From assembly GCA_949096025.1 (NCBI GenBank), contig CARXKP010000024.1, positions 1-16,073 on the forward strand: a stretch of DNA of 16,073 nucleotides, in the 5' to 3' direction. This stretch comes from an uncultured Eubacteriales bacterium (GTDB lineage Bacteria; Bacillota; Clostridia; Christensenellales; UBA1242). Position numbers and translations under genes: made by a program. Positions within the stretch are counted from its first letter, which is position 1. Every line of letters begins with the position of its first letter. Below are positions 5,855 through 12,968 of this stretch, piece by piece. The notes below the pieces were generated by a model. The model saw only the letters and a list, made by a program, of their open reading frames with translations, ran no database searches and was not told the origin of the DNA.

Positions 5855-6709
5855 GTGCAGAAAGATTATATAGATGTGTTATGTTGTCAAATGAAACTGA
5901 AACTCGCTTGTGATGATAAAAAGGAGTTCTTAATAGAAGAAGAGAGTTATTTTAAACAAATGGATTACATTATTGCTTTCATTGAAGAAAAAACTCCTGA
6001 TATTGTGGTTTTCCCAGAAATGTCTTATTCGCTAAGATATGAAGAAAAACTGCTAAAATTATCGCAAAACAAATTGATGGTTTTTGGAAGTGTTTACGAC
6101 GAGGGAAAAAATATGATGATTATATTTTATAATCAAACCAAAATAACTCTTTCAAAATGTTATCTCAGTGGAGTTGAGCCTAGTATTAGAACTCAAGAGA
6201 ATATCAGTTTTAGTGAATTTAAAAGGTCACATTTAAAAAATCATACTTTTACTATCAAGGGAAGAAAAATTATTGTTTTAAATTGTGCCGAGTATTATAG
6301 AGTTGGGTATTATCTAGCAAGAGATAAAACCATCAATAATAAATTATTTGGTTTTTTAGTGCCGTCAGCAAATAATAATTTAGATGTCTTTATGGAAGAA
6401 TCGATTGCCTTACATAATCACAACGATAAAATTTATAGTTTTGTTGTAAATTCAAAGGCAAGTTATAATGACAAAGTTTATGCAGAGGGCGGTAGTTATA
6501 TCTTTGGAGCATTAAGTAGATATGAAAAAGAGGTTAATTTACTGCCTACAAAAGAAAATAAATCAAATAATATAGTTTTAGTAGAAGATAAGCCTTGTTT
6601 AATATATGGGCAATTTCTAATAGAACCTAAGACCTGGTTTTATAGAAGTGATGAATATAAGCATACACCTAAAAATTTGCAAATAATAGATTTAGAGAAA
6701 ATAATTTAA
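5855..6709 (+). CDS. Carbon-nitrogen hydrolase (nitrilase superfamily)
   Basis: A 284-residue protein of the nitrilase/amidase fold, which hydrolyses or transfers acyl groups of nitriles, amides or carbamoyl compounds. The Glu-Lys-Cys triad is visible: Glu55 in VVFPEMSY, Lys101 in SKCYLSGVEP, and Cys144 in VLNCAEYY. Start is GTG at 5855, five bases after AGAGGAGA. It is divergent from lysR and under the shared promoter described separately. A stand-alone coaB follows after 43 bases, probably in the same transcript. The exact substrate is not evident. The middle of the protein is divergent from well-known subgroups such as omega-amidase or N-carbamoylputrescine amidase. Confidence 0.8.
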   Translation: MQKDYIDVLCCQMKLKLACDDKKEFLIEEESYFKQMDYIIAFIEEKTPDIVVFPEMSYSLRYEEKLLKLSQNKLMVFGSVYDEGKNMMIIFYNQTKITLSKCYLSGVEPSIRTQENISFSEFKRSHLKNHTFTIKGRKIIVLNCAEYYRVGYYLARDKTINNKLFGFLVPSANNNLDVFMEESIALHNHNDKIYSFVVNSKASYNDKVYAEGGSYIFGALSRYEKEVNLLPTKENKSNNIVLVEDKPCLIYGQFLIEPKTWFYRSDEYKHTPKNLQIIDLEKII

Positions 6710-6752
6710 ATGCACTTAAATAATTTAGTAATAAAATTAGGAGGAAATAATT

Positions 6753-7559
6753 ATGAAAAAAGTATTAATAACAGCAGGACCAACAAATGAATATATTGAC
6801 GAGGTTATGAAGATTACCAATATGAGTACTGGAAGACTTGGGGTAGAACTCAGCAAAAACTATCTTAGAGAGGGATGCGAGGTGTTTTTAATCTGCACAC
6901 GTTCGGTAGCGCGTGGTGGATTATATGAAAAATATGGTTTGAAAGATAAATCTAAACTCCATACTATTCAAATTGAAACTACAAATGATATGTATAATGC
7001 CCTTGAAAAAGTTTCTAAAGAGGAAAATATTGACCTTGTGATTCACGCCGCAGCAGTTGGCGATTATAAGCCAGCATTTTCTTTTAAAATGGAAGATATG
7101 GCTCAAGAAATTTTTGACAATCTTCAAAAGGATATGTCGGTTGAAACAATTTTGAAAACTCTTACAAATCCACAATGCAAGGTGAATGATGATACAAAAA
7201 TTAGCAGTTATGAACAAAATTTAACTGTTAAACTTGGTCTTACTACAAAACTTATATCTCATTTAAAAGAGTGGTTTCCAAAGAGTAAACTTGTTGGATT
7301 TAAACTACTTGAAAATGTAACAAGGGATCATCTTATAGAAGTTGCTCAAAAACTTTGCATTAAAAATGATATGGATTATATTATTGCCAACGATTTACAC
7401 GATTTAAGAGGAGGGAAGCATATCTCTTATCTAGTGAACAAAGACGGTTATCAAAACTGTGAGTTTCATAGTCCAGAGGACATCTATAGAAAGACCTCAT
7501 CATTTTTAAAAGAAGAAAGGGAAAAGGGAGAAATAATAGATATTTCAAATATTAAATAA
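6753..7559 (+). CDS. coaB: Phosphopantothenate-cysteine ligase (stand-alone CoaB)
   Basis: A 268-residue CoaB-type enzyme that joins 4'-phosphopantothenate to cysteine in coenzyme A synthesis. Typical marks are LITAGPTNEYIDEV at residues 5-18, ITNMSTGRLG at 21-30 (nucleotide binding), HAAAVGDY at 98-105, the KLVGFKLLE strand, and DYIIANDLHDLRGGKH near 210-225. There is no CoaC flavoprotein domain, so it is the split form that, from memory, occurs in streptococci, enterococci and relatives. CoaC must lie elsewhere. The ribosome site AGGAGG is strong. It follows the nitrilase-family gene closely. A link between the two, for example release of pantothenate from an amide, is speculation. Confidence 0.9.
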   Translation: MKKVLITAGPTNEYIDEVMKITNMSTGRLGVELSKNYLREGCEVFLICTRSVARGGLYEKYGLKDKSKLHTIQIETTNDMYNALEKVSKEENIDLVIHAAAVGDYKPAFSFKMEDMAQEIFDNLQKDMSVETILKTLTNPQCKVNDDTKISSYEQNLTVKLGLTTKLISHLKEWFPKSKLVGFKLLENVTRDHLIEVAQKLCIKNDMDYIIANDLHDLRGGKHISYLVNKDGYQNCEFHSPEDIYRKTSSFLKEEREKGEIIDISNIK

Positions 7560-7615
7560 AGATGGTTGTATAAAAGTGATAATTGTGATGTAAATATACT
7601 ACAAGTAGGTGTTTT

Positions 7616-7798
7616 ATGAAAGCAATTAGTGCAATAATCAACTTTTTCCTTTTTTGGAATAAAATTAGCGTTAAATATGACAGAATTAAAAAAGACGAGG
7701 AAAAAAGAAAAAAGTCACAAAGAATGGGCATTACTTCAATTATTTATAGTGTTGTATGTATTGCAGGCTTAATAATTGCAATAATTATGTTTTTATAG
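7616..7798 (+). CDS. Small membrane protein, unknown function
   Basis: A 60-residue protein with a hydrophobic N-terminal stretch (residues 4-15), a strongly basic charged centre (about 18-36, KKDEEKRKKSQR) and one clear C-terminal membrane helix (about 39-60). The ribosome site AGTAGGTG precedes the ATG by a short gap. A good terminator begins at the stop codon, supporting a real, separately ended gene. No family recognised. Confidence 0.55.
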   Translation: MKAISAIINFFLFWNKISVKYDRIKKDEEKRKKSQRMGITSIIYSVVCIAGLIIAIIMFL

Positions 7799-7827
7799 AA
7801 AAGTGGTAAGTTAAAACCACTTTTTTT
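7799..7827 (+). terminator. Intrinsic terminator after the small membrane protein
   Basis: AAAAGTGGT at 7799-7807 pairs perfectly with ACCACTTTT at 7816-7824 around an eight-base loop, and the T-run continues to 7827. Confidence 0.85.
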
Positions 7828-7840
7828 CACAATTTTTATA

Positions 7841-7868
7841 TATCTCTCATAAAAGATCTAGGGAGATA
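7841..7868 (+). promoter_or_regulatory. Hairpin covering the symporter ribosome-binding site
   Basis: TATCTCTC at 7841-7848 pairs with GGGAGATA at 7861-7868 (seven Watson-Crick pairs and one G-U) around a 12-base loop. The right arm is the ribosome site of the gene starting at 7872. If it forms, it would limit translation initiation. Possible control by an RNA-binding factor or temperature is inference. Confidence 0.4.
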
Positions 7869-7871
7869 GAA

Positions 7872-9149
7872 ATGAAAGTTTTGAAAAAGTATGGATTTTT
7901 CATCTGTATGCTTTTAGCACTTATTATTGGAACTATAATCGGTTTATTTGCGTCAGATGGATTTGTTTCAAATATAGCTCCACTTGGGGATATATTTGTT
8001 AACTTAATGTTTACTTTGGTAGTTCCGCTTGTATTTTTTACAATTACAAGCAGTATCGCACGAATGAATAAAAAGGTGAAACTAACAAAAATACTTGTCA
8101 CAACAATAATTGTTTTTGTTGTTACAAGTTTGATTAGTTCCATTCTAGCAGTACTTGGAGTGGTAATTGTAAAACCAACATCAAATATAGTTCCAGGTGA
8201 GGAAACCCCGCAGGAACCAGTTGGTTTTTTGCAGGCTATAAGTAATGCAATAACTGTTCCAGACTTTTATCATCTTTTATCAAAATCGCATATGCTAGCG
8301 CTTATCATTTTTGCAATAATATTTGGTATTTGCTTGCGAATGGTAGATAAAGAGAATAAAGTTGGCGATGTTTTCTTGACTATTTCAAACGCACTTTTAA
8401 AATTTATTAAGATAATAATGTATTATGCTCCTATCGGTGTTTGTGCTTATTTTGCCTCTCTTGTAAAATCTTTTGGCAGTGAAATAGTAACAAGTTATCT
8501 TAAAGCATTTCTAATTTATATTGTATTATCCGTAATTTATTTCCTAGTCTTTTATACTCTTTACGCCTTTATTGCTGGCGGATTTAAGGGAGTAAAGAAG
8601 TTCTATAGAAATATATTCCCATCATTTGTAACCTCTCTTGCAACTCAATCTTCACTTGCTTCATTTCCGACAAATGTTGAAGTTGCTGATAAAATGGGAA
8701 TAGACAAAAATGTTTCTCAAGTTTCCCTTCCTCTTGCTAGTACCATACATATGGAGGGCTCATCAATAGCATCTATTATAAAGATATTCTTTCTGTTTAA
8801 TGTCTTTAATATGAGCACGGTAAGTTTTTCTACATATTTAATTGCTATTCTTATTGCTGTGCTTAGCGGTGTTGTTATGTCTGGAATTCCTGGTGGCGGT
8901 CTTATTGGAGAAATGCTGATAGTATCTTTGTATGGTTTTCCAGCAAGTGCTTTTGCAATGATTGCAACAATAGGCTGGATTGTGGATGCTCCTGCAACAA
9001 TGATGAATGTCTGCGGAGATATTCCAAGTGCAATGCTTATTGATAAGTTTGTAAATAGGCAGAAGCCACTTGATAAAGATAAAAATAAAAGACATTTATT
9101 TAAACGAAGGCGGGATAAAGGCGAAAAAGAAGAAAAAAGTAATGAATAA
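7872..9149 (+). CDS. SLC1/DAACS-family sodium- or proton-coupled symporter
   Basis: A 425-residue membrane protein of the dicarboxylate/amino acid:cation symporter family (GltP, SstT, GltPh). Visible marks are FVNLMFTLVVPLVFF in the N-terminal helices, the serine-rich re-entrant loop TSLATQSSLASFPTN at residues 254-268, HMEGSS at 293-298 in place of NMDGT, the GIPGGG loop at 338-343, and the last helix with VDAPATMMNVCGD at 371-383. Asp372, Asn379 and Asp383 match the substrate amino-group and ion ligands. The arginine that binds the side-chain carboxylate in glutamate/aspartate carriers is Ala375 here, so a neutral substrate such as serine or threonine is more likely than an acidic one. The C-terminus is a long basic cytoplasmic tail. 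The gene is flanked by terminators on both sides. Confidence 0.9.
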   Translation: MKVLKKYGFFICMLLALIIGTIIGLFASDGFVSNIAPLGDIFVNLMFTLVVPLVFFTITSSIARMNKKVKLTKILVTTIIVFVVTSLISSILAVLGVVIVKPTSNIVPGEETPQEPVGFLQAISNAITVPDFYHLLSKSHMLALIIFAIIFGICLRMVDKENKVGDVFLTISNALLKFIKIIMYYAPIGVCAYFASLVKSFGSEIVTSYLKAFLIYIVLSVIYFLVFYTLYAFIAGGFKGVKKFYRNIFPSFVTSLATQSSLASFPTNVEVADKMGIDKNVSQVSLPLASTIHMEGSSIASIIKIFFLFNVFNMSTVSFSTYLIAILIAVLSGVVMSGIPGGGLIGEMLIVSLYGFPASAFAMIATIGWIVDAPATMMNVCGDIPSAMLIDKFVNRQKPLDKDKNKRHLFKRRRDKGEKEEKSNE

Positions 9150-9173
9150 GAGGGGATTATCCCTCTTATTTTT
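9145..9173 (+). terminator. Intrinsic terminator after the symporter
   Basis: AATAAGAGGG at 9145-9154 pairs perfectly with CCCTCTTATT at 9161-9170 around GATTAT, followed by more T. It overlaps the symporter stop codon. Confidence 0.85.
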
Positions 9174-9177
9174 CATA

Positions 9178-9207
9178 TTGACAAAAATAACTTAAATATG
9201 GTAAAAT
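9178..9207 (+). promoter_or_regulatory. Sigma-A promoter of the PurA-like gene; predicted leaderless start
   Basis: TTGACA at 9178-9183, an 18-base spacer and TAAAAT at 9202-9207, with an extended -10 TGG at 9199-9201. Transcription would start near 9213-9215, on the ATG at 9214. No ribosome site is present. Confidence 0.7.
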
Positions 9208-9213
9208 TAATAT

Positions 9214-10548
9214 ATGGCATATAGTGGTAAAATACATATAGTATATGATGGAATGTGGGGCTCTTGTGGCAAGGGTAAATTTTGTGGCACTTTTGCAAGA
9301 AACCCAAAGTTCAATATTAAAATTTGCGTAAATAATAATACTCCTAATGCAGGACATACTTTTGTATTTGATGACGGAAGAAAGGTTGTTACAAGACATC
9401 TTCCACTAGGCGTTGTAAATCCTAATATTCCATATCTTGTTATAGGCGAGAGTGCAGGAATTGATGTTGATGTTTTAAGCGAAGAACTTGAAAAATATAA
9501 AGATTTAATTGGCGAGCGTAAAATATATATTTGTGATAGAGCTGCAGTAGTACTTGATAGTGATAAGGAAATGGAAAGAAAGTCACTTAGGACTGGTAGC
9601 ACATTTAAAGGTTCGGGTGCAGCGCTTGTTGGCAAAATAATGCGTGATGAAAAACATATCGCAGGCAATGATGAAAGGCTAAGAGAACTTGAAAGGCAAG
9701 GAAAAATAAAGATAATAAATTCAAAAACCTTTTTCCCTTGTGTATATAATGGACTAGGCGGTTTTAGGGGAAATGAAAATATTTTAGTTGAATGCTCGCA
9801 AGGGGATGCCCTTAGTTTAAATGGACCAAACTTTCCTCATACTACTTCAAGAGATTGTGGACCAAGTTAGGCTGTCAAGGATATTCACGCAACAGATTAT
9901 TCAAAGAATATCAAAAAATATTGCGTTTTTCGTCCTTATCCAATAAGAATTAATAATATGTCTGAAGTCGGCTTTGTTTATAATGGTGATTTTGAGGGGG
10001 CTGAAGAAATTGACTGGAAAACTGTTGCCGAAAGAAGCGGAATGAGCGAAGAGGTTTTAAAGCAGATTGAGCAGACTACAGTTACCCATAGATTAAGACG
10101 CGTTTCTGAGTTTAGTGTTAAACAATTTGAAGAGATGCTTCTTGATACTAGACCAGATGTTTTAATCCTTAATTTTGCTGAACAAGTAAATGCAGGCGTA
10201 TGGGGAATAAACCAAAGCGATGCTAAGAAAATTCAAAACTCCTTTGTCGGTGGCGGAAATCTCGATTTTAGTGGTGAACAATATGGCAAAATTAGCAATC
10301 AAAATTTTGCTCTTGAACAGGTTAAGTCATTTGCTAAAGAGCTTGAAGAATTTTTTAGTGGACTTCTTCATAATAAAGTTCCAGTAAATATTGCTCTTAT
10401 AGGAACAGGAGAAAAGGAAGGTGAAGTTATAAAAATAACTTCAATAAAAAACAATTCACTTGGTAGATATCCTGAGAGGGTTTGCTCTCCACTTGACTAT
10501 TCGGATAAAGAAAACATCATCAACTTTGATGATACTGAGTTGATTTAA
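9214..10548 (+). pseudogene. Adenylosuccinate synthetase-family (PurA/PurZ-like) gene interrupted by in-frame UAG
   Basis: A PurA-family ligase, which joins aspartate to a purine nucleotide with GTP or ATP, reads as one frame of 444 codons broken only by TAG at 9868-9870 (codon 219). The first part (9214-9867) carries the P-loop DGMWGSCGKGK at 12-22, NNNTPNAGHTF, RHLPLGV, TGSTFKGSGAA and ECSQGDALSLNG. The second part, open from 9871, carries VFRPYPIRINN, the aspartate-loop-like TTVTHRLRRVSEFS and LNFAEQVNAG. A separate start would be ATG 9958. Total length is normal for PurA. Ser17 replaces the catalytic Asp of PurA, a change I recall from phage PurZ (2-aminoadenylosuccinate synthetase). There is no frame drift or decay after the TAG, so it is a recent nonsense change, a sequencing error, or real read-through. 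CAG (Gln) to TAG is the simplest origin. Function, dATP-analogue or ordinary purine, is unresolved. Confidence 0.8.
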
Positions 10549-10568
10549 AATAGGGGTCTCCCTTTTTT
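10547..10568 (+). terminator. Weak terminator after the PurA-like gene
   Basis: AGGG at 10552-10555 pairs with CCCT at 10560-10563 around GTCT, followed by six T at 10563-10568. The stem is short, so it may be leaky. Confidence 0.45.
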
Positions 10569-10579
10569 AAAAATTTGTA

Positions 10580-10608
10580 TTGACATTAACAAAAATTAGT
10601 GCTATTTT
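10580..10608 (+). promoter_or_regulatory. Sigma-A promoter of the ABC-F leader
   Basis: Consensus TTGACA at 10580-10585 and TATTTT at 10603-10608 are 17 bases apart, with an extended -10 TGC at 10600-10602. Transcription would start near 10615, just before the leader-peptide ribosome site. Confidence 0.7.
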
Positions 10609-10624
10609 AATAAAGAAAAAGGAG

Positions 10625-10790
10625 TTAAAGTCCAATGAGAATAATTACATCTTACAATTTTTAATAGGTGGCAAATAAAAGTAATAAGACTTTCTTTTTT
10701 GCCACGTCAAAGGGAAAGTTTTATCATTTAGGACTTTAAATTTTTAGTTTAAACTAGGGTCGTAAGGAAATTTTCCTTGCGACTTTTTTT
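10625..10790 (+). promoter_or_regulatory. Leader-peptide attenuator controlling the ABC-F gene
   Basis: The leader before the ABC-F gene has four parts. TTAAAGTCC at 10625-10633 is an exact complement of GGACTTTAA at 10731-10739. Between them lie a nine-codon ORF (10635-10664) and a hairpin (GTGGCAAA 10668-10675 with TTTGCCAC 10698-10705). A terminator follows: GTCGTAAGGA at 10759-10768 pairs with TCCTTGCGAC at 10774-10783, then seven T at 10784-10790. The ABC-F ribosome site comes only after the T-tract. A ribosome stalled by an antibiotic on the leader ORF would cover the first arm and free 10731-10739. That segment could then pair GACTTTAAA (10732-10740) with TTTAAA (10748-10753) and GTC (10759-10761), blocking the terminator stem. 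The final switch is inference; the pieces are visible. Confidence 0.75.
10635..10664 (+). CDS. Nine-residue leader peptide MRIITSYNF
   Basis: ATG at 10635, TAA at 10662-10664, with AAAGGAG at 10618-10624 as ribosome site ten bases upstream. It lies between the promoter and the terminator that precede an ABC-F antibiotic-protection gene. That is the usual place for a peptide whose stalled translation senses drug. It is too short for homology; support comes from layout. Confidence 0.6.
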   Translation: MRIITSYNF

Positions 10791-10808
10791 GTGTAAAAAG
10801 GAGGGAGT

Positions 10809-12290
10809 ATGGCTCAAATAAAGATAAATAAATTGACTTTTGCCTATGATGGCAGGGGAGAAAATGTTTTTGATAATGTAAGTTTTAGTTTTGATAGTAA
10901 TTGGAAGATTGGTCTAATTGGAAGAAATGGAAGAGGAAAAACTACATTACTAAAATTGTTGCTTGGAGAACTTGACGATAGAGGTAGTATAACAGGAAAT
11001 AAAAATTTAGTTTATTTCCCTTGCAAAGTTAATTCTCCAGAAATGTATGGCATCGAACTAATAGAGGAGATATGTCCAGATTGTCAGCAGTGGCAGGTCG
11101 AAAAGAAATTAAATGAATTAGATTTTAATGTGGAAGATTTATATAAACCTTTTTGTAATTTGTCAAATGGTCAGCAAACTAAATTTTTGCTTGCTTTGTT
11201 ATTCGCAAAAGAAGATGTATTTTTGCTAATTGACGAACCCACAAATCATTTAGATTTATATGGTAGAGAGCAGGTAAGTGAGTTTTTAAGTAAACAAAGA
11301 AATGGATATATTATCGTTTCGCACGATAGAAGTTTTATTGATGGTTGTGTAGACCATATTATTTCAATTAATAAAAGTGATATTGAAGTGCAAAAAGGCA
11401 ACTTTTCATCTTGGCAGGAAAATAAAAATAGAAGTGATGAATTTGAACTTTTTCAAAATGAAAAAATCAAAAAGGATATTACAAGACTTCAAGAAAGTGC
11501 AAAAGAGGTTAAAGTTTGGGCGGATAGAGTGGAAAAAACTAAAAATCACACTAGAAACTCGGGGGTTAAACTTGATAAGGGTTATGTAGGACACCAGTCG
11601 GCAAGAATGATGAAAAAGAGTAAGGTCTTAGAAGGGCGAATAGAGAGAGCTATTGAGGAAAAATCAAAATTACTTAAAAATATAGAACATAATGATGAAA
11701 TATTTTTGAATTTTAAAAATTCTAGCAAAGATAATCTCTTGCAAGTTAAAAATATATCTTTTTATTATGGGGCAAAAGAAGTTTTTAAAGATTTGTCATT
11801 TTCTGTTTCTAAAGGAGATAAAATTGCTGTTTTTGGAAAAAACGGTTGCGGAAAATCTACTTTATTTAAAGTACTTATTGGCGAAAAAGAGGTGTCAAGC
11901 GGAGAAATCTACAAATATTGCAATTTAAAAATTTCATACATCAGTCAAAATTTTGACTTTTTAAAGGGTAACATTGTTAATTTTGCAAAAGAGAACTTTA
12001 AAGACGAATATAAATTTTTTACTATGCTTATCAAACTTGGTTTTACTCGTGACGAATTTGATAAGAATATGGAAGCAATGAGTTCAGGACAGAAGAAAAA
12101 GGTTTTGATTGCTAAAAGTCTGTGCGAGGAGTGTAATATCTATATATGGGACGAACCTTTAAATTTTATTGATGTTATATCTCGCAGGCAAATTGAGGAA
12201 CTTGTTCAAAAGTCAGACATCACAATGCTTTTTGTTGAACACGACAAGACTTTCGTTGAAAATGTTGCAACAAAAATAATTGAACTTTAG
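10809..12290 (+). CDS. Lsa-type ABC-F ribosome-protection protein
   Basis: A 493-residue soluble twin-ATPase without membrane segments. First domain: Walker A GRNGRGKTT at residues 38-46, signature LSNGQQ at 118-123, Walker B LLIDEPTNHLD at 139-149, His switch SHD at 171-173. An interdomain linker spans about 205-300. Second domain: Walker A GKNGCGKST at 343-351, signature MSSGQ at 424-428, Walker B IYIWDEPLNFID at 444-455, EHD at 477-479. The NWKIGLIGRNGRGKTTLL segment and the IWDEPLNFID ending closely resemble the Lsa group as I remember it. Those proteins bind stalled ribosomes and expel lincosamides, streptogramin A and pleuromutilins. The strong AAGGAGGGAG site follows an attenuator terminator. 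Drug spectrum is inference, and it may be intrinsic rather than acquired, since its composition matches its neighbours. Confidence 0.9.
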   Translation: MAQIKINKLTFAYDGRGENVFDNVSFSFDSNWKIGLIGRNGRGKTTLLKLLLGELDDRGSITGNKNLVYFPCKVNSPEMYGIELIEEICPDCQQWQVEKKLNELDFNVEDLYKPFCNLSNGQQTKFLLALLFAKEDVFLLIDEPTNHLDLYGREQVSEFLSKQRNGYIIVSHDRSFIDGCVDHIISINKSDIEVQKGNFSSWQENKNRSDEFELFQNEKIKKDITRLQESAKEVKVWADRVEKTKNHTRNSGVKLDKGYVGHQSARMMKKSKVLEGRIERAIEEKSKLLKNIEHNDEIFLNFKNSSKDNLLQVKNISFYYGAKEVFKDLSFSVSKGDKIAVFGKNGCGKSTLFKVLIGEKEVSSGEIYKYCNLKISYISQNFDFLKGNIVNFAKENFKDEYKFFTMLIKLGFTRDEFDKNMEAMSSGQKKKVLIAKSLCEECNIYIWDEPLNFIDVISRRQIEELVQKSDITMLFVEHDKTFVENVATKIIEL

Positions 12291-12298
12291 TTTTTATT

Positions 12299-12326
12299 TT
12301 GAAATTATCTAGTATTGTTGTATAAT
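12299..12326 (+). promoter_or_regulatory. Sigma-A promoter for rdgB and the RNA methyltransferase
   Basis: TTGAAA at 12299-12304, a 16-base spacer and a perfect TATAAT at 12321-12326. The start would be near 12333, just before the purine-rich ribosome region at 12334-12347. Confidence 0.65.
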
Positions 12327-12351
12327 TTTATGTAAAAGGTAATGAGAAATT

Positions 12352-12957
12352 ATGAAAGAATATAAAGGAAGATTTGTGCTTGCTTCAAATAACAAAGGCA
12401 AGATTAAAGAATTTAAAGAGATGTTTGAGGGTTATGAAATTCTGACTCTTAATGATGTTGGTTTTTATGATGATATTGTTGAGGATGGCGATACTTTTTT
12501 GGCAAACTCACTAATAAAAGCAAGAACAGTTACAAAATATCTTAAAGAAAAGGGAATTAAGGCTTCGGTTATTGCAGATGATAGCGGACTTTGCGTAAAT
12601 GCTCTTGATGGAAGACCTGGGATTTACAGTGCAAGATATGCTGGTGGTCACGGTAATGACGAAGCAAATAGAAAAAAGGTTCTTGATGAACTTAAAGACA
12701 AGACTGATAGAACTGCTTATTTTGAATGCGTTATTGTAAAAATGGAAGAAGATGAAAGCTATGAGGTTTTTGAGGGAAAAACTTTTGGAGAAATATCCAA
12801 AGAGGAAGTAGGAAATAGAGATTTTTGTTTTGACTGCATTTTCTATTCAACCGAAATAAATAAATCTTTTGGACTTGCCTCAAGCGAAGATAAAAATTCA
12901 GTTTCACATCGAGGAAGAGCGATAGAAAAACTTAAACAATCGTTGAAGAATAATTAA
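12352..12957 (+). CDS. rdgB: XTP/dITP diphosphatase (RdgB/HAM1 family)
   Basis: A 201-residue house-cleaning enzyme that hydrolyses non-canonical purine triphosphates such as ITP, dITP and XTP to monophosphate. Visible marks are the N-terminal ASNNKGKIKEF at residues 11-21, ADDSGLCVNALDGRPGIYSARYAG at about 75-98 with Asp76 and Asp77, and SHRGRAI near the C-terminus for base recognition. The usual GFGYDPIF segment is altered to DFCFDCIF. Length is normal. It has its own promoter, and the TrmH-family gene follows by 11 bases, so they form a two-gene operon. Confidence 0.92.
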   Translation: MKEYKGRFVLASNNKGKIKEFKEMFEGYEILTLNDVGFYDDIVEDGDTFLANSLIKARTVTKYLKEKGIKASVIADDSGLCVNALDGRPGIYSARYAGGHGNDEANRKKVLDELKDKTDRTAYFECVIVKMEEDESYEVFEGKTFGEISKEEVGNRDFCFDCIFYSTEINKSFGLASSEDKNSVSHRGRAIEKLKQSLKNN

Positions 12958-12968
12958 AAGGTTAAAAA

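Noticed and set aside
9214..10548. Genome-wide UAG recoding (Gln or pyrrolysine) as explanation of the PurA-like gene
   Set aside because: UAG ends at least five other genes here (580-837, rep, lipoprotein, small membrane protein, ABC-F), mostly followed at once by terminators or further stops. No pyl genes are in view.
10549..10808. Classical metabolite riboswitch or T-box before the ABC-F gene
   Set aside because: No T-box motif or known riboswitch core is visible. The leader ORF and paired arms explain the region better.
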